Source of the DNA: Distichodus sexfasciatus
Lineage: Eukaryota; Chordata; Actinopteri; Characiformes; Distichodontidae
NCBI GenBank assembly: GCA_032718565.1
Contig: JAVGVS010000023.1
Coordinates: 2,553,277-2,617,276 of the forward strand
Reading direction: 5' to 3'
Length of the DNA stretch: 64,000 nt
In this document: positions 14,104-26,400 of the stretch, in pieces
How positions within the stretch are numbered: the stretch's first letter is position 1
Layout: the number at the start of each line of letters is the position of its first letter
Notes under the pieces: generated by a model
Databases searched by the model: none
Seen by the model: the letters and a program-made list of their open reading frames with translations, nothing else
Told to the model about the DNA's origin: nothing
Position numbers and translations under genes: made by a program

Positions 14104-14370
14104 GTGCTCAGAGGCTAACTAACATGAGAGTCAGAGGAAATGTACTGTTTGTTTGCTTCTTTTTTTGTACTTAAATATTTTAAAGCATTCAACATTCATT
14201 CAAACATGTTACGTTTACGTGTGTGCGTGTGCGTGTGTGTGCGCACGCACATGTGTGCTGAGACTGGCTTTTATCTTGGGAGTCTTTGTGCCAATGAAGA
14301 AGGCAGGAAAAAGGAGTAGCATACACACAGAGAAAGAAGGGGATGAAAGAGAGAGAGAGAGAGAGAAAGA

Positions 14371-14407
<37 letters not shown>

Positions 14408-17400
14408 GGAGAGAGATGGGGGTGGGGTGGCAGCTTGATTACGGTCGCGGGTCCTGTTGCCAGGAGACGGCTGGGACGAGGGATGCTGGGTTGCTAGGGA
14501 ACGGGAGCGATGCAATGACCAGGGCCGAGTGCTGATTGGCTGGATGGAGAAGAGCGAGAGTGAAAATTAGGCTTTGTGTAGAAAAACACGCTTGCGCGGG
14601 TACACACACACACACACTCACACACACACACACACACTTGCACACTCTTAGGGAGCAACAAGACTGCTCACAGTGTTGCAAGTATGTCATTACAAACAGG
14701 CATGTTCTCTCTTGCTCACTCTCTCGTACACACACGCACACACACACACACACACACACAGTCACAGACAATAACTCAGAGCAACACACACACTCACAGA
14801 CCTTCCATGGCCAGATCACTACTTGGTGTGTGCATGTGTGTGTGTCTCCAGTGCGTGTGCGTTGTTCTGAGCCATTGCCCTTTGGAACAGCTGAATGCTT
14901 CCTGCACGGTGAAAATGAGCCACAAAATGATGTTACCGTTGCATCACGTGTGTGTGTGTATCAACCTGAGAACATCTTTCAAAGGATAGGTGTGTGTATA
15001 GAGACTGATAGATGTGTGCAGTGTGTTGATGTGTGTGTGTTTTTTTTTATAAAGGGGTCTGGTCCTAGGACACATGAAGTCATAAAGAGTATTCGGAACC
15101 AACGTTTTGCAAGGTGTGTGTTAATATGTGTGTGTGTGTGTGCGGACATGAAGATAAAGTATGGGGGCAGGGAGGAGTAATGTGATTTGATTGAATAATC
15201 TATGGATTTAATATCCTATAATCCCAGTGAAATCCCTAGCCGTCGGACTCGAGAGAGATTAAGAGAATGTGTGTGTGTATCTGTGTGTGTGTGTGTGTTT
15301 TGTTAAATGTCGTGTGTGTGGTTGCCAGTAAAGTAATAGATCCAGAAGCTGTCCTTCAATATTGTAGTCTGTGTGACATTTTATGCTCGAGTGTGTGTGT
15401 GTGTGTGTGTACACACAGGGCAACGTGATGGCATATTGATTTTCATTTCTTATAAGATGAGTGTGTGTGTGTGTGTGTGTGTCTATCTATTTACATATGA
15501 AAAGAAAAGGTGTGTGTTCCTGTACAGCCAACAGGTTTCTCGAAGAGAGAGCGCCACTCTCTCACCCGCTCTCTCTCTCTCTAACCCTTACTCGCTCATT
15601 CACTCCCTCTCTTTCACTCGCTCTTTCATGTTATCTCTCCCTCCCTCCATCTCTCCATCCCTCCTGCTCTTCTCTTACCTAAACACACACACACACACTT
15701 TCCCATTTCCTCCCCCTGCCCTTCCCCCCCGTCGTCCAGGGCAACCTTGTTTACCTGGCGGAGAGCTCGGCTCCCTGTTGTCATGGCGACAGCAGTCTGG
15801 TTGCCGTGCCGACCTGAAGTGGCAGCGGCGTGACGCTGGTTCCCTCTCGCGCGCTCGTCTCTTTGTACCCTCTCTTCCATCTCCATCTCTACCTCCTTTC
15901 TGTCTCCCCCTCTCCACCCCTTTTCCCCCCCTTTATCCGTGTCTTTCTTGCTCACCGCTTTGGAAGCTACCTGTGAATTTCCATCCGAGAGAGAGGCGAC
16001 GCCGAACATGAGTAGTATCAGGTTTTTTACCAGTGGAACCGGATGAAGGAAGACCTTCTTTTTTTCTTTTTTTGTGAAACGGCGCGTAATCGTGATGAAC
16101 GGAACCCAGCCACACATGCGTACCCCGTCTTCCTTCAAATGAGAAAAAGGGATGAATTCTAGATTTATATTAATGCTGTAAACAAATGGTATTGACTGTT
16201 AAATTCGACATGCACTGACTACCATTTTTACGTAGGCAAAAGTGTTTGGAGATTTTTTCGGCCACAAAAAAATCAAAGGTAGCCTGTACGGTATTGTTTA
16301 GACACAGCGTCAAGTAAGCAAATGAAATTGAACGCGTCATGCTTTATGGAGAACTTTTACGCTGCTTGATAAAGGCAGTTTCAGTTTCATTTTCAATCAC
16401 TGCAAGAGAAGTCCGTCTCATCGAACGTCATGTTAAACATAATTAAAGCAGGCTTCACTCTCCCAAAATGATTGACATGTTACTTTGTCCCTACAAAATC
16501 ACTCATATCATTCCAGAAATCCTCCATTCTGTGTGCCAATTATTTAATATATACAAATTTTTGGTCAGTATCATTTTATTGTGCAGCTCTGGGCAACATT
16601 AATCGATTTCACCCCCATATAAATGTGCAGGACATTGAGAGTGAGAGTGAGTGATTATTTGTCATTGTGACCACAACACACTGTGCACCACAACTAAATG
16701 TGACCTCTGCGTTTGACCCGTCCGTCCATGAAGGAGCAGTGGGCAGCTGACATGGGCAGCACCAGGAAAGCAGGGCTTGGGGACGGTACCTTGTTCATGA
16801 GTACCTGGGATGTGAACCAGCGACCTTCCGATCATGGGGTTAACGCCTTATCCATTACGCTACCAACTGCCCCGAGTGTGAATTCAAGGACTGCTGAGCT
16901 GAGCTGCTTTTTTGGTACTCATGAACTGTGCTGAGTGCCTTTTTTAGTACCAGAAAACTGACCCTGAGCTGGTTTTTGGAACTAGAGAACTGAATTGAAC
17001 ATCTTTTTTTGGTACTTAAGAACGGTACAGAGTAGCCTTTATGCTACTAGAGAATTGATCTGAGGAACATTTTATTTTGCTACTTGAGAACTGACCTGAA
17101 CACCTTTTCTTGCTACTCATGAACTGTGCTGAGTGCCTTTTTGGATAGAACTAACCCTGAGCTGGTTTTTGGTACTTCAGAACTGAATTGAGCTGGGTTT
17201 TTTGGACCCAAGCTGATTTGCTGATTTTTGGTTTGGGTATTTCACATACTTAAAAACTGGGCTGATCTGCTTTTTGGTACTTAAAATCTGAGCCAAGCAT
17301 TTTATTTTTTATTTTCATAGCCAAGTTTAAGTTGAAACAGTTGTAAGCGGACACGCCGGTGATAAATTTCCCTTGCGGTGACCCCGAGACGGACTGCTGG

Positions 17401-20400
17401 GAATCGTTACAGCGTCGCAAATGACTGAAATAATCAATACGACATCCTTCATTAGTCATTGTGATAAATACCCCTCGGTGTGTTTGACCAGGGTGCGTGT
17501 GTACTTGCGTGCGCGTGTTGGTTAATGGGTCATTTTCTTGGTTGCATGTTAAACGTGAGTGTGTGTGGATTTGTGTTAGTGTGTTCAGTGTGTTTCCATG
17601 GTTCTCCGTTTTTTGTTTGCATCCTTAAAAATACATTAGCACTTGAGGGCCCATTGTTGCATTTGAGGACCAGACCTCAAGGAGGAAAATTATTTTAGAG
17701 AGCAGTTTCAGTTTTTATTTGAAAAACTAAGTGGCAAAGATGGCATTTTAAAGTATTTATTATGGTTTTTTAAGGGGTCCAAGCACAAAATATTATTATT
17801 ATCCGACAAAACGAATTGTGCAACTTGAACCATAAGTTGAAGAAAGCTAAAATCTTCAGGGTAAGTAGGAATGGTGTGCATCTTGCCACAGGCCAAAAAA
17901 TATGAGTGGTGATAGTGATTGGCCTTTAATTGCTACAGCAAATAGAAATACGTTTTGACCTTTAGGGAGCACTAAAATGCTACATGAATTTATGTGACGT
18001 CATAACAGAGCTTTTATAATTTACATGAAATTATAGAAAACCACTCAATTCTTATATGGATACTGGACACTGTTAGAGGTTAGCTTCTTTATAAACACAA
18101 CGAAGCGGTCATAACAAAAACGAAGCTTCACTACCAAGTCACACATCTTTATTTCCTGTCATTTCACTTTATTTGATACTTTCTACGTTCTAACTCCTTA
18201 TGTCTTAATATGATTAATGTAGTTATGTGGTTTCACCTTATGTCATTTCACCTTATTGTTCTACACACATACACCGACACTGCTGATGGTCAGTGCTGAC
18301 CCTTCTGTGCTGCTCTGTGCGACTTGTGCTTGGACCCCGATCTTTGCCGCTTGCATCTATATTATGATTTTGTAATTATGGGCGTCATGCAGAATTGCCC
18401 TTTACTGTATTATGAAATACATGATTAGCACACACAAGATGTCATCGTTTATTATAAGCTATGCATACTTTGAAGCCTGAAATGTTTAAAGGAAGCACCA
18501 GTGAAATAACAAAACCAAAAATGTGGAAGGTCGGCCACATTAGCCACAGTTTCGTCATTCGTCCCTCCATCTTCTGGCTTTTCTCTTCTCCCACTCACGT
18601 CGGTCGACTGCCGAACCTCTCACCGGTTTAATCGCGCGGAGGGCCGTAAGCCAGATTAGCCAGCGAGCGCTTAATCCCATCACTCCCCCTAATCGCGCGG
18701 GGGTGTGTGCTTTTTCCCGCTCGCGTCCCAGCAAGAATGAGAGAAAGAGAGAGAGAGAGGGATTAGGAAGGGCAGGGAGAGCGGAAAAACGATCCTTGAT
18801 GAGAGATGTATGATGAGATGGAGGCCTCTAAAACGAGTCCGTTCGGCATTAAGGACCCCGCAAGTAAACAGAGGGAGGGAGGGAGGGAGGGATTGAGGTG
18901 TGAACAGGGGGTGGGGGGTGTGGAATAAAACAAGTGTGGCGGCCGCGGGGAAAGACGAGGTAGTGGCTCGCTGGAACGGAAGCCCGAGGACAGATGGGCA
19001 GATCAAGAGATGTCAGCATCAACCCACATATAGCCAGCCAGTGTTTGTACTGTGGGATATGGACACACACGCACGCACACACACAAGCTCGGGGGGAAGA
19101 CGGAGGATTATAACGTGAACTCTGTGTGTGTGTTCCAGATGAACAGGCCCATTCAGGTGAAGCCAGCAGACAGCGAAGGCCGTGGAGGTGAGCCCCTCAC
19201 AAACACATGCACGAGAAAAATATGACAGTGTTGTGCAATTTGCCAGCTTTACACACACAATTGATTTTAACATTTAAAAAAATTAAAGCTGCATTAATCG
19301 TCACAAAATCAGACTTTTCACGTCAGTTTGGTCTGATGAAAAAGGACAATAAAGTGAAAATGAAATAGTCAGTTTAATCAGACATTCCCAGTTTGGGATT
19401 ACACCTAGTCCTAGACTAACTTTGACCTTGGGTGACAAACCTCCATTAGTGTAACAACTTAGTCCAAGACTAGGTTTAATCCATGTTCAAGAAAGCAGCC
19501 CTTTGTGACTCGGCAAAGCTGTGTTCAAAGGCTTAAAATCTGAAAACATTAATGTTACATCATGGAAAATATTGCTTGATTTTTTCCAACATTTTTCATG
19601 AGCTTGTAAACAAACACCCGATTAGGGAACAGTAGGCTGCTGCCCTCTAGTGGACACAAGTGACATGAGCATCATATTCCAGTGACAGATTATCAGACCT
19701 TAAGTGGGGCTTAGGGGGGCTTAGGTATTTTTCTTTACACCCTTTAAGGGAGATTGGTGTCTGTATTTCTGTCTTCATATATTGTCACACCCACATTTAA
19801 AGTCTGCACGTTACTCATCACTGTTTTATGATGCACCCGCTGCCACATGCACTAACTGGTCTTAGAGATATTGTTTTTAATAGGATGTCTGTATCTTCAT
19901 ATTAAACTTACATTTACTGCTTAAAAGGTACAATAATTTCATGTATTATGACTACCTCATGCTCATTTACAAATTTACATTTTCTACTAGTTCGGAGTTG
20001 TTATTCATAGTTAATTTATATATGCATATTCTAACGTGACAGTGAGTGATGATTTTGTCATTGTGAACACACCACAGTGCACCACAACCAAATGTGACCT
20101 CTGCATTCAACTCATGTGTGAAGGAGCAGTGGGCAGCTGACATGGGCAGCGCCCGGGGAGCAGTGCTTGGGGACGGTACCTTGCTCATGAGTACCTCAGT
20201 GGTACCTACGGTATACCGGTTCAAGGTTCGAACCAGCAACCTTCCCATCACGTTAAGCTACCAACTGCCCTGTGTGCCTCCTGTGTGCCTTCTTTGTACT
20301 CTGTAGAAACTGGACGTCTCGTCTGTCTGTATACTTGTATATAGCGAGACAATTAGAATCCTAGTTATCATGAGCCGTAAGCATATCTACATATAGCCAT

Positions 20401-23400
20401 AATTTATATTAATTTAGTACAATTTATCATCAGATTATCTGAAATATCTCCTTTCTCCCATCTCACCGTCAGGACCATAAAGACACTTCAGTATTCAAAA
20501 TTTCACCTGCTGTCTTAATAAGTGCTGGCTTCCAGCTTGACTTGCCGCATAGTTACATTACTAAACATTTCTTGGACGTGATCATAAATCGAGACATTGT
20601 GTAAATACCCAAGTCTTGAGATTGTAATGAAAACTCGATTGTGTTTTAAAATTCAGATTTTCTTCAGTGTTCTCAAGTCTTCTAACTTTGTCTGCTATAA
20701 ATACTTCCATTTTGGGGTTAAAAAAAAAAGACATTTATGATGACTTGGCGCTTGGCTTGAAATAGAGATCTATAGATGTGCAGATATATTTGTTTTATTT
20801 CTATACATTTATTAAGATTTTCTTTCATGCTTTTGTCATTCCAGTATTTATTTCTTTTTGCTCTTAAATGATCTTTTTTTTTTAACATCATTCATTCATT
20901 CATTCATTCATTCATTTTCCGAACAGCATTCTCCCAACTGGGTTTTTTTTTTCATCATTTTATTCTTTAAATCCTCTTGTATTGTAGTGTGTATAATTCT
21001 ATACCATATAAAGAAACCTAAAACACACCAGAACTGGTTGTAGTTTGAGTAAAACACACCGTGTGTGATCAAATTTTATTTTGCTTTTTATTGTAATTCA
21101 ATATATTCATATTTCCTCTTCTTCTCCCTCCAGACAGGAAGTTGTTTGTGGGCATGCTGGGAAAGCAGCAGTCGGACACTGATGTGAGGAAGATGTTCGA
21201 GCCGTTTGGCAGTATAGAGGAGTGCACCGTGCTCAGAGGGCCGGACGGAGCCAGTAAAGGTCAGCCGTTTAAATATCGCTTGAAACGTGCTGCATTATTA
21301 ATAACAGCTATAAATTAGTCACATTTGTCTTTCTGGTTGGAGGCGTTAACAGCCGTTGGATATGGCACAAAAAATCCACTTATAGTAAATATATTGTGTG
21401 GTTTATTGTTTAATCAATGAAACTCTTGTTTTGACTGTGATCCTTAATTAGATGGATGTGTGTTTGGGAGTGTAGTTATGCATTTGTGAAAAGTAGTAAA
21501 TAATCTGGCCACCGAAAAGTTTTCATTTGTGGGTCTTATGTGACCCAACATGCTTATCTTGGCCTTTTTGCTCTTAATGTTCTTTGTAGATGCAATATTT
21601 GTTGTCTGAATATATGATGAGGTTAAATCATTATGCTCTTTGCTTTTATAATTACACAATAATAACAAAAGACAAAATAAAGACCTTTTAATTAGGTTTA
21701 ATCCTGCAGTATGAGAACTAGATTAAATGGTGATGAATATTATTTATATAAGTTTAATTTGAACACAGTTTTGGGAGCTGTGCTTAGTATTTTGATTCCA
21801 GCTGCAAAAAATGCATCAATTGGCATCATCGGATCAAGGTTTCAATAACACAGTTTAGTTTCAGTGACCAGGAATGTCTAGGATATTTTATGAGCCCATA
21901 ATTGGATTATGTAATTAGTAATGATAATGAAATGTAATAAATTATTTTTGTTCAATTTCCAGCAAGGATTCTGGATAAATTAACTCAGAATTAAACACTG
22001 GAACTTAGTGGACCACTCAATTATTTTTAGCCTTAAAAATCAAAAATAGGGATTTAATTGTTTTATTTTACATCGCTCAAAGCTGCAGCTACGTTTCAGT
22101 TATAAAACCAATCGGATGCATGAACATTGTCCAACCTTCTGTTAAGAATGCTTTTGCACCACTAAGTGTCAGTGTAATGTGTAAGAGCTCTGGCATATGA
22201 GCTGGTTTGAAAGTGAAAGTGGAGTTTGGGGGAGAAATCTGAAACAAAAAAAAAAAACTGATTGCCCCTGAAACGCAAATATATATTTGTAAATTATATA
22301 CAAATGGAATAAAAGGAAAATATCTGGCTATTTTCTGTTCCTTTTGAATGTCTCTCTTGACGAGGAGCATCCACATTCAGAAAATGAAAGGCCTGCTCTG
22401 ATATTTGCTGTAATCATTTGAATTTTGCAAATCCACAAGACAGGTAGTTGAAAGGAGCAGATTGGCCGAAGGTTGTAATGTAGGGACCTTATTTTCCCCT
22501 AAAAGAAATGGAAACCTTACTGTGAGGACATTTTTGTTGTAGGTTTGATTTGCTTAATTATGGGAGTCAATGAAAGACCCCATGATTACTAAAACCTGAC
22601 ACACACACACACACCCCTATCATGTGGTTTGTGCTTGTACTTGTTTTATGTCCAGATGTGTAGACGTTGTCCAGCTGCATCAGATTTGGGTGTGTCGCTT
22701 TGCCTTTGGAACTGACTCGCTTTTGTGTTTCAGGTTGTGCGTTCGTGAAATACCAGAGCAACGCAGAGGCTCAGTCGGCCATCAGCGCTCTCCACGGCAG
22801 CCGCACACTACCGGTCAGTCTCTCTCTCTCTTTATATCTCGCTCTCACTCTCTTTCAAACCAAACACCTACTACAAGTATAACCTTCTTATTCCTGTTTT
22901 AAAACGTACGCGCACTACAGTCAAGCTGCGTCCCACAGCCCCACCTACGATGATTCTCTAACACAGAGGATTTCTGTCAAAATAACAGCTGTCCATGCAG
23001 AAATGGAAATAATGGACGCATTGTATTTTTTGACCAAGCCCCCATCATATTTCCTCTCAAGTACAACGCACTGACTGTCTACATTTGGCTGCAAGAATTT
23101 CTCTTTCTTCACTCAGGGGGCCTCCTCCAGTTTGGTGGTGAAGTTTGCGGACACGGAAAAGGAGCGTGGCATCAGACGCATGCAGCAGGTGGCCTCTCAG
23201 CTGGGCGTCATCAGCCCCATGAGCCTCCACCTGGGGGCCTACAATGCCTACACACAGGCTGTGAGTACTTAGCTACTGCCTCCCCCCCACCCCTTAAACG
23301 TTACCACTGAGCAGTGGTTTCCAGCACTTTTTCTGCAGGGCTCTGCTTTTGGCCCCCTCCACGTTTGCTCTTCAGTGGGATTTTTCCACACCTGTCACCT

Positions 23401-26400
23401 TTTCTGGTGTATGGTGATGATTCAATGAGGGCACAAGCCACCACCTGTATAACCCAAAACGATTTGGACAGTGAAAAGGCATTTATTTCAGTCAGATAGA
23501 CATCTGCGCTGGAGGTATCGGTGGAAATTTGGGGCAAACCTGGTCATATGAGTACGACGGCGTTTTAGTGCCACCTTAAAAAAAATCTAAGTGCCACCTT
23601 AAAAAAAAAAAGAAATCTAAGATTACGAGATTAAACTCGTAATATTTTGAGAATAAACTCGAAACTACGAGAATAAAGTCAAAATGTTACGAGAATAAAG
23701 TCGAAATGTTACGAGAATAAAGTCAAATGTTTACGTGAATGTTTAAGATATGTTCTGTACAAGCACGTCGTCTGCGCCAGTGAGTTAGCTCTACGGAAGA
23801 CCTTGCAAACATCAACCGTCAAAGGTAAGGTTTATTAAAATCTCTTTAGTTAAATGTAGTTTGATATAATTTGATTCGACTTTATTCTCGTAATATTTCG
23901 ACTTTATTCTCGTAACATTTCGACTTAATTCTCGTAATATTTCGACTTTATTCTCGTAATATTTCGACTTTATTCTCGTAGTTTCGAGTTTATTCTCGAA
24001 ATATTACGAGTTTAATCTTGTAATCTTAGATTTTTTTTTTTTTTTAAGGTGGCACTTAGATTTTTTTTTTTAAGGTGGCACTAAAACGCCGTCGTATATG
24101 ATGAATTTATGTTAAAAAAAAAAAAAATTAACACAATATTTTAATGAATAGTGTGTGTTAACGTCTTAACATTCCCAGTCCTGCTTTTACCACATGAGAG
24201 AAACCAGTAAAACTTGAACATTTGATCAAATTGGGGTTACAGCTGGGAGACTATCCCTCTTAGTTCATTTTAAAAGTCTTTCGTTTGCTTTGCCGCGCCC
24301 TCTCACAGAAGCTGCCCCTACTTTGGGAACCACTGCAGTAGAGAGTGTAATTTACACTTAAGTGTAGTGTCAGTGAGTACAAGTTTGTTGTTCAGAATTT
24401 GTTAACACTATCGAACATCAGCAGAAATGTACAGTATCTGGACAACGTTGCGGTCCAGAGGCAGCAAATGCGAACTTGCAAACACATGATAGCACTTAAT
24501 GTAATATTGTAATACTACCAGTATAAAGACCAGTACAATAGTGGCGTTAAAGGTTCGTTTTCCTCTCCTTTAGCTTGTCCAGCAGCAGGCGTTGGTCGCC
24601 CAGTCCGCATATCTGTCCCCTGTGGCGACGGTGGCGGCTGTGCAAATGCAGCAATTGGCCGCTCTCAACCCCAGCAGCATCATAGCAACACCCATCGCGT
24701 CAATCACCCCCTCCTCAGGTGACCATGACTTCTTTTCACCACCACTGAACACAGGTGATCTAGGTTACTAGGCCTTACAACTTAAAAATAAAAAACAGTA
24801 ATCTCAGCCCACAGGAGAACCAGAATGATGTATTTCTTTGTGATTAAATATTATTTGTGTCTTGCTACCCGCTAAAGGTACAAGCACTCCTCCGGCCATC
24901 GCTGCCACCCCAGTGCCTACTCTGCCTCCACCGATTGCAGTCAACAGCTACCCCGCTGTGCCAGCCCCACCTAGTGGGCAGTCTGCCTCCGAAGCCCTGT
25001 ACACCAACGGCGTCCACCCTTATCAAGGTGAAGTTCTAACAACTCACTGAGACAGAATCTGTGTAGGTTCTCAGTCGTCCAGGACATTGTAGTCCTAAGG
25101 ATTTGAACTGAAGGCAGCTGGACTTCTTTTAGGTACCTCTTATCCAAAAGGCGTCTTCATTTCTAAAAATCTGATGGGGAGCTCTAGCCATTTAATCTCT
25201 AGTGGGGTGACTCACAGCTTGGCTTGTTTGACCCTAATAACTTGATGGATGACCGATTTTCCAAGGAGACAGTCCCACCAGAGGCTAAATATTTGGAACT
25301 TCTCATCAGCTTTTCCGTAATCCCCATCAACTTTCCAGAACTGAAGCCATTTGGCTGAGAGTTGGAAACATCCTCAATAACGTAAAAGAAGTCCAGTTGC
25401 CTTCGATCGAAGACAAAAAAGTATGTGGAATGCTTTACCGCCCTCTACTTCCTCTTCATCATCTCTTTGTTTTCCTTTTTTGTCTTACAGCTCAGAGCCC
25501 TGCCCTGGACCCTCTTCAGCAGGCATACACTGGCATGCAGCACTACACTGGTAGGCAATCTGGAATCTCTGTAGCAACATAATATTTAACAGAAATGTAT
25601 TCAAATAACATGTAAAGAGCCCAGAGTTTTTATAGGGTGAGTAAGAAGCCCATAGTATCATGGGGCCTAAAAGAGAACCTTGTGGTACACCACATTTTAT
25701 TTAATGCGAATCTAAAGCATAGTTTTCCAAGAGAAGATTTTTGACCACACAGTTGTTTGATTTTCGCCCCCAGCCACATACCCAGCTGCATATGGATTGG
25801 TTGGCCAGCCATTCCCCCATCAGCCCACCTTGGTTGCTCAGCAACCCCAGCAGCCACAGCAGCTACAGCAGCGAGAAGGTGAGGATCAAGGCTTTTTTCA
25901 AAAATAGCTTGAACTGTGAAGTTTTTAATTGTTCAACATGGTTAAGTTGTGTGAATGTTGTATTTAGAGCATTAGGAGTAGGGAAAAAAGACAACTGGTT
26001 ACCATGCAGTCATGTTTCCTTTTTTCTTTTTCTTCTGTTATATTCTTTCTCTTAGGTCCAGAGGGCTGTAATATCTTCATCTATCACCTGCCTCAGGAGT
26101 TCACTGACTCCGAAATGCTGCAGATGTTTCTGCCTTTTGGCAACGTCATCTCAGCCAAGGTTTTTGTTGACCGTGCAACCAATCAGAGCAAATGCTTTGG
26201 TGAGTCACAGACAACAGTTTCAAGTTCTTACCTAAGAACAAATCTCAAATTACCAAAACACTGTTGAAGCTTCACAAAAAAACCAATTTATTCTTAAGAA
26301 TGGTTGGTGATTGAGATTGAAAGATCCATAGGATCTACTTGTCTCATTTGTTTTGTCTGTGTCTATACAGGGTTTGTAAGCTTCGACAACCCTGCCAGCG

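Larger units (their letters stand above)
4950..19138 (+). other. celf3: celf3 intron 2, microsatellite-rich
   Basis: A 14.2-kb intron. It holds a GA tract (5708-5749), CA tracts (6668-6693, 14602-14640, 14729-14761, 15683-15700) and many TG tracts in the sense orientation: about 8691-8708, 8729-8750, 9386-9416, 9666-9707, 9766-9799, 12999-13026, 14073-14101, 15268-15299, 15391-15411 and 15460-15483. CT-rich stretches lie at 7220-7320 and 15545-15680. Repeats listed separately also sit here. Unique GC-richer patches (7500-7580, 12290-12400, 14430-14520, 15720-15860, 18590-18720) could be regulatory. I see no coding exon. Confidence 0.7.

Noticed and set aside
14536..15180. 214-residue open frame rich in His/Thr and Cys/Val
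   Set aside because: Composed mostly of CA/TG microsatellite translation (THTHTH, CVCVCV) in celf3 intron 2.
15373..16138. Overlapping 212-residue (+) and 170-residue (-) open frames
   Set aside because: Both derive from TG and CT simple repeats and GC-rich intron sequence; no family resemblance.
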